Source: Candidatus Symbiobacter sp.
Lineage (GTDB): Bacteria; Pseudomonadota; Alphaproteobacteria; Elsterales; Elsteraceae
DNA: 15,125 nucleotides
NCBI GenBank assembly: GCA_030054015.1
Contig: JASGCR010000021.1
Location: 1-15,125, forward strand
Reading direction: 5' to 3'
The notes under the pieces were generated by a model. It did no database searches, was not told the origin of the DNA, and worked only from the letters and a program-made list of their open reading frames with translations. The translations under genes were made by a program, and so were the position numbers. Below, in pieces: positions 12,713 through 15,125 of this stretch (within the stretch, counting starts at the first letter, position 1; each line of letters starts with the position of its first letter).

Positions 12713-14771
12713 AATCCGCCAACTTCCCGCCAATTTGGTCAATCAAATCGCCGCCGGTGAAGTATTGGAACGCCCCGCCGCCGCGGTCAAAGAATTGGTC
12801 GAGAATGCCCTGGATGCCAAGGCGCGGCAGATTGATGTCACCATAAGCGAGGGCGGCAAAAATCTTATCACCGTCTCGGATGATGGAGTCGGCATGACCG
12901 CCGAAGACCTGCCCCTGGCCTTGCAACGCCATGCCACCTCGAAATTGCCGAGCGATGATCTCATGGCCATCCATAGTTTGGGTTTTCGTGGCGAGGCCTT
13001 GCCCTCGATTGCCGCCGTGGCGCGTTTGACCGTGACCAGCCGGGTTGCCCAGGCCCCGCATGGCTGGAAAATTACGGTCGAGGGCGGCACCCTTGACCAG
13101 AATATAGGCGGCCTGGTGCAACCGGCGGCGCGGCAATCTGGTACCTTGGTCGAAGTGCGCGATCTGTTTTTTGCCACCCCGGCCCGTTTGAAATTTTTGA
13201 AGTCAACCCGCAGCGAGTCCGAAGCCGTCCACGATGTTATCACCCGCCTGGCCCTGGCCTATCCCGCCGTCGGTTTTAGCCTCAGCGAAGACGGGCGGGT
13301 AAAATTGCGCCTGGTACCCGAAAACCTGGCACCTGAAAGCCTGGTACGCGCAGGCCTGGCACCCGAAAACCTGGTACCCGAAAGCACGACCCCCGCATTA
13401 GGCGGTGATGCGAATGCCCATCGCCGCGCCCGCTTGCGGCACATTATGGGGGACGATTTTGCCACCAATGCCTTGCCGATTCATGCCGAGCGCGAGGGGG
13501 TGATTTTAACTGGCTTCGCCGGCCTGCCCAGTTTCCACCGCAGCAACAATCTGATGCAATATTTGTTTGTCAATGACCGACCGGTGCGGGATCGCTTGTT
13601 ATTGTCTTGTGTGCGGGTGGCCTATGGCGACACGCTGCCGCCTGGCCGCCATCCGGTATTGGCCTTGTACTTACAACTCCCCGAATCCGAATTGGATGTC
13701 AATGTCCATCCCACCAAAGCCGAAGTGCGCTTTCGCCAGCCCGCTTTGATCCGTTCCTTGCTGATCACCGGCATCAGCCAGTCGCTGATTCAGGCGGGTC
13801 ACCGTTCAAGTTCCACCGGCGGCGATGCCGCCCTGTCGGTGTTGGAACAACGGGTACAGCAACAACAGGCGCAAGGGGGTGGTTATCGCGCTGGTTCTTG
13901 GCCAGGGTCTTCTCGGCCAGGGTCTTCTCGGCCTGGGTCTTGGCCTGGTTCTTATCAAGCCCCGGCCTATCGCCCCGCTTCGGCCCCGGATTGGCAGGCC
14001 CCCTTATCGCCGCCGCCTGGCACTGTCCCCCTGGCGGGCGCGGTGCATGAGAATATGCGGGGATTCCGTTATGACACCGCGTCGCCCGTCCCCGCCAATG
14101 CCCTTTTCGCCGCCGCCCCCGCCGCCGCGATTGAGGAAAATCCCGAAGACTACGCCGCCCGCGATTTTCCCTTGGGGGCCGCACGGGCGCAGCTTCACGC
14201 CACCTATATCATCAGCGAAACCCCGGATTCGGTGATCTTGGTCGATCAACATGCCGCCCATGAAAGATTGGTCTATGAGCGGTTAAAATCAGCGCGGGCG
14301 GTGGGCGGCATCGCCACGCAAACTTTGCTTATTCCCGAAATTGTTGAACTGACCGCCGCCCAATGCCGCATTTTACTCGCCCACCAAAGCGATTTGAGCG
14401 CGATGGGTTTGGCGGTTGAAGAATTTGGCGACGGGGCCGTGGCGATCCCTGCCATTCCCGCCGCCCTCAGCCGCCTGGATGTCAAGGGCTTGATCCAGGA
14501 TTTAGCCGATGGCTTGGCCGCAGACCGCGCCGTGACGGACAAAAATGGCGAGGCCGCCCGTGAAATTATCACCGATAATTTGAACCATATTGCCGCCAGC
14601 CTGGCCTGTCATGGCTCGGTGCGGGCGGGGCAAAAACTCTCCGCCGCCGAGATGAATGGCCTCTTGCGTGAAATGGAGACCACGCCTTTGTCCGGCACCT
14701 GTAACCACGGTCGCCCGACCTGGATCGAATTGAAAAAAAGCGATTTGGAGCGGTTGTTTGCGCGGCGATAG
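12699..14771 (+). CDS. mutL: DNA mismatch repair protein MutL, endonuclease-type
   Basis: MutL links mismatch recognition by MutS to strand removal. The 690 residues begin with the GHKL ATPase: KELVENALDA at 31-40 (catalytic Glu35, Mg-binding Asn or Asp nearby), DDGVGM at 61-66 and GFRGEAL at 95-101. The transducer domain includes NDRPVRDRLL and DVNVHPTKAEVRF. A low-complexity linker rich in Gly, Ser, Pro and Gln spans roughly 375-440. The C-terminal dimerisation domain carries the metal-dependent nicking motif DQHAAHERLVYE (516-527), ACHG around Cys637, CNHGRP (668-673) and a terminal FARR. This is thus the nicking type found in bacteria lacking MutH, unlike E. coli MutL. The start has a strong AGGGAAGGG site. 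Two repeat tracts are listed separately. Confidence 0.96.
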   Translation: MSQPKIRQLPANLVNQIAAGEVLERPAAAVKELVENALDAKARQIDVTISEGGKNLITVSDDGVGMTAEDLPLALQRHATSKLPSDDLMAIHSLGFRGEALPSIAAVARLTVTSRVAQAPHGWKITVEGGTLDQNIGGLVQPAARQSGTLVEVRDLFFATPARLKFLKSTRSESEAVHDVITRLALAYPAVGFSLSEDGRVKLRLVPENLAPESLVRAGLAPENLVPESTTPALGGDANAHRRARLRHIMGDDFATNALPIHAEREGVILTGFAGLPSFHRSNNLMQYLFVNDRPVRDRLLLSCVRVAYGDTLPPGRHPVLALYLQLPESELDVNVHPTKAEVRFRQPALIRSLLITGISQSLIQAGHRSSSTGGDAALSVLEQRVQQQQAQGGGYRAGSWPGSSRPGSSRPGSWPGSYQAPAYRPASAPDWQAPLSPPPGTVPLAGAVHENMRGFRYDTASPVPANALFAAAPAAAIEENPEDYAARDFPLGAARAQLHATYIISETPDSVILVDQHAAHERLVYERLKSARAVGGIATQTLLIPEIVELTAAQCRILLAHQSDLSAMGLAVEEFGDGAVAIPAIPAALSRLDVKGLIQDLADGLAADRAVTDKNGEAAREIITDNLNHIAASLACHGSVRAGQKLSAAEMNGLLREMETTPLSGTCNHGRPTWIELKKSDLERLFARR
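13311..13385 (+). repeat. Five-fold 15-bp in-frame tandem repeat inside mutL
   Basis: Five consecutive 15-bp units of the form CTGG(T/C)ACCCGAAA(A/G)C encode LVPEN, LAPES, LVRAG, LAPEN and LVPES at MutL residues 205-229. The unit in the middle is the most diverged. The tract lies where the ATPase domain passes into the transducer domain, in what is normally a short loop, just before RARLRHIMGDDF. The frame is preserved, so copy-number changes would not disrupt the protein. Confidence 0.85.
13893..13952 (+). repeat. GS-rich 12/15-bp repeat in the MutL linker
   Basis: Alternating 12- and 15-bp units beginning GG(G/T)TCTT encode GSWP, GSSRP, GSSRP, GSWP, then a partial unit, from MutL residue 399. 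They fall in the disordered linker between the ATPase and dimerisation domains, where length variation is usually tolerated. Confidence 0.75.
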
Positions 14772-14810
14772 GGTAGGGCAGTACGTAGGGGAGTCGATAG
14801 GAAGGTTTGG

Positions 14811-15088
14811 GACTTATTCGGACTTTCCTTAGAGCCTATGCGATAATTATTAAAAGTTGAGTTAGTGCGTCTTCACCCGCCGCTTGCGTTAGCAAGCGAG
14901 TCGGGTGATCCAGCTTTGACGCGCGTCTGCGCGTCAAAAATCGTATTTTTTGCTCGAAATAGACATTTCGAGCAAGCTGGATACCCCGACTCGCCGCATA
15001 AATGCGGCGGCGGGGTAAGACGCAACTTAAAGTTCATAATATGATACTTAATTTTGAATCAGGCTCTTAGGGAAGGTCTGAATAAGTC
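14811..15088. mobile_element. MITE-like element B with terminal inverted repeats and nested hairpins
   Basis: Terminal inverted repeats lie at 14811-14837 and 15061-15088; they agree at most positions with one single-base indel. No transposase or sizeable open frame is inside, so it is a non-autonomous element of about 278 bp. Internally there are imperfect outer arms (14867-14882 and about 15007-15022), inner arms (14898-14916 and 14974-14992) and four perfect hairpins: 14881-14898, 14915-14938, 14950-14975 and 14992-15009. Its left end matches the left end of element A at 7340. I see no clear target-site duplication. It sits 39 bases after the mutL stop and may also act as that operon's transcript end. 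Confidence 0.75.
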
Positions 15089-15101
15089 GAAAATCTATTT
15101 A

Positions 15102-15125
15102 CCCCCCCTTCTTTAGAAGGGGGGG
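15102..15125. repeat. GC-rich hairpin at the window end
   Basis: CCCCCCCTTCT and AGAAGGGGGGG form a perfect 11-bp stem with a TT loop. It runs to the last base of the window, so it may be part of a larger repeat or a bidirectional transcription terminator cut off by the window edge. Confidence 0.55.

Noticed and set aside
12194..13243. Several 100-166 codon antisense frames across lpxD and mutL
   Set aside because: The GC-rich coding strand leaves antisense frames open by codon bias. LpxD and MutL are unmistakable in the sense direction.

Overview
The window looks like chromosomal DNA of a Gram-negative proteobacterium, most probably an alphaproteobacterium. The evidence is an LpxD (lipid A synthesis), an endonuclease-type MutL with a DQHAxxExxxxE motif, and an I-gamma type aspartate aminotransferase. 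The phylum call is inference from protein character only; no rRNA or other marker is present.

The window has two halves. The left part (about 1-9600) is an AT-richer accessory region. It starts with about 680 bases without a convincing gene. Then come four tandem, same-strand, paralogous family 2 glycosyltransferases (686-5516, minus strand) and a MazF-type toxin with a MazE-like antitoxin directly upstream of them (5583-6140). Next is a membrane-anchored or secreted alpha/beta hydrolase with its own promoter (6362-7249), followed by a nested-palindrome element (7340-7519). An AT-rich gene of unknown function with a possible PUA/EVE-like fold follows (7694-8221). It collides tail to tail with a second MazF toxin paired with a ParD-like antitoxin (8160-8818). 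A HicA/HicB module (8922-9556) closes this part. All three toxin-antitoxin modules are read on the minus strand, and each has an inverted repeat overlapping its predicted promoter.

The right part (about 9640-14771) is GC-richer housekeeping DNA. An aspartate aminotransferase-like gene points left. Divergent from it runs a tightly overlapping operon of glutathione S-transferase, lpxD and mutL. MutL carries two in-frame repeat tracts, one of them a five-fold 15-bp tandem repeat. The window ends in a MITE-like element with about 28-bp terminal inverted repeats (14811-15088) and a GC-rich hairpin at the extreme end.

The two palindromic elements (7340-7519 and 14811-15088) belong to one family. 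They share conserved arms and a terminal-repeat sequence, but the tips of their hairpins differ completely in sequence while staying self-complementary. The glycosyltransferases probably modify a surface polysaccharide. Because they lie 66 bases downstream of the MazF gene on the same strand with no clear terminator between, the toxin-antitoxin module and the array may share one transcript.
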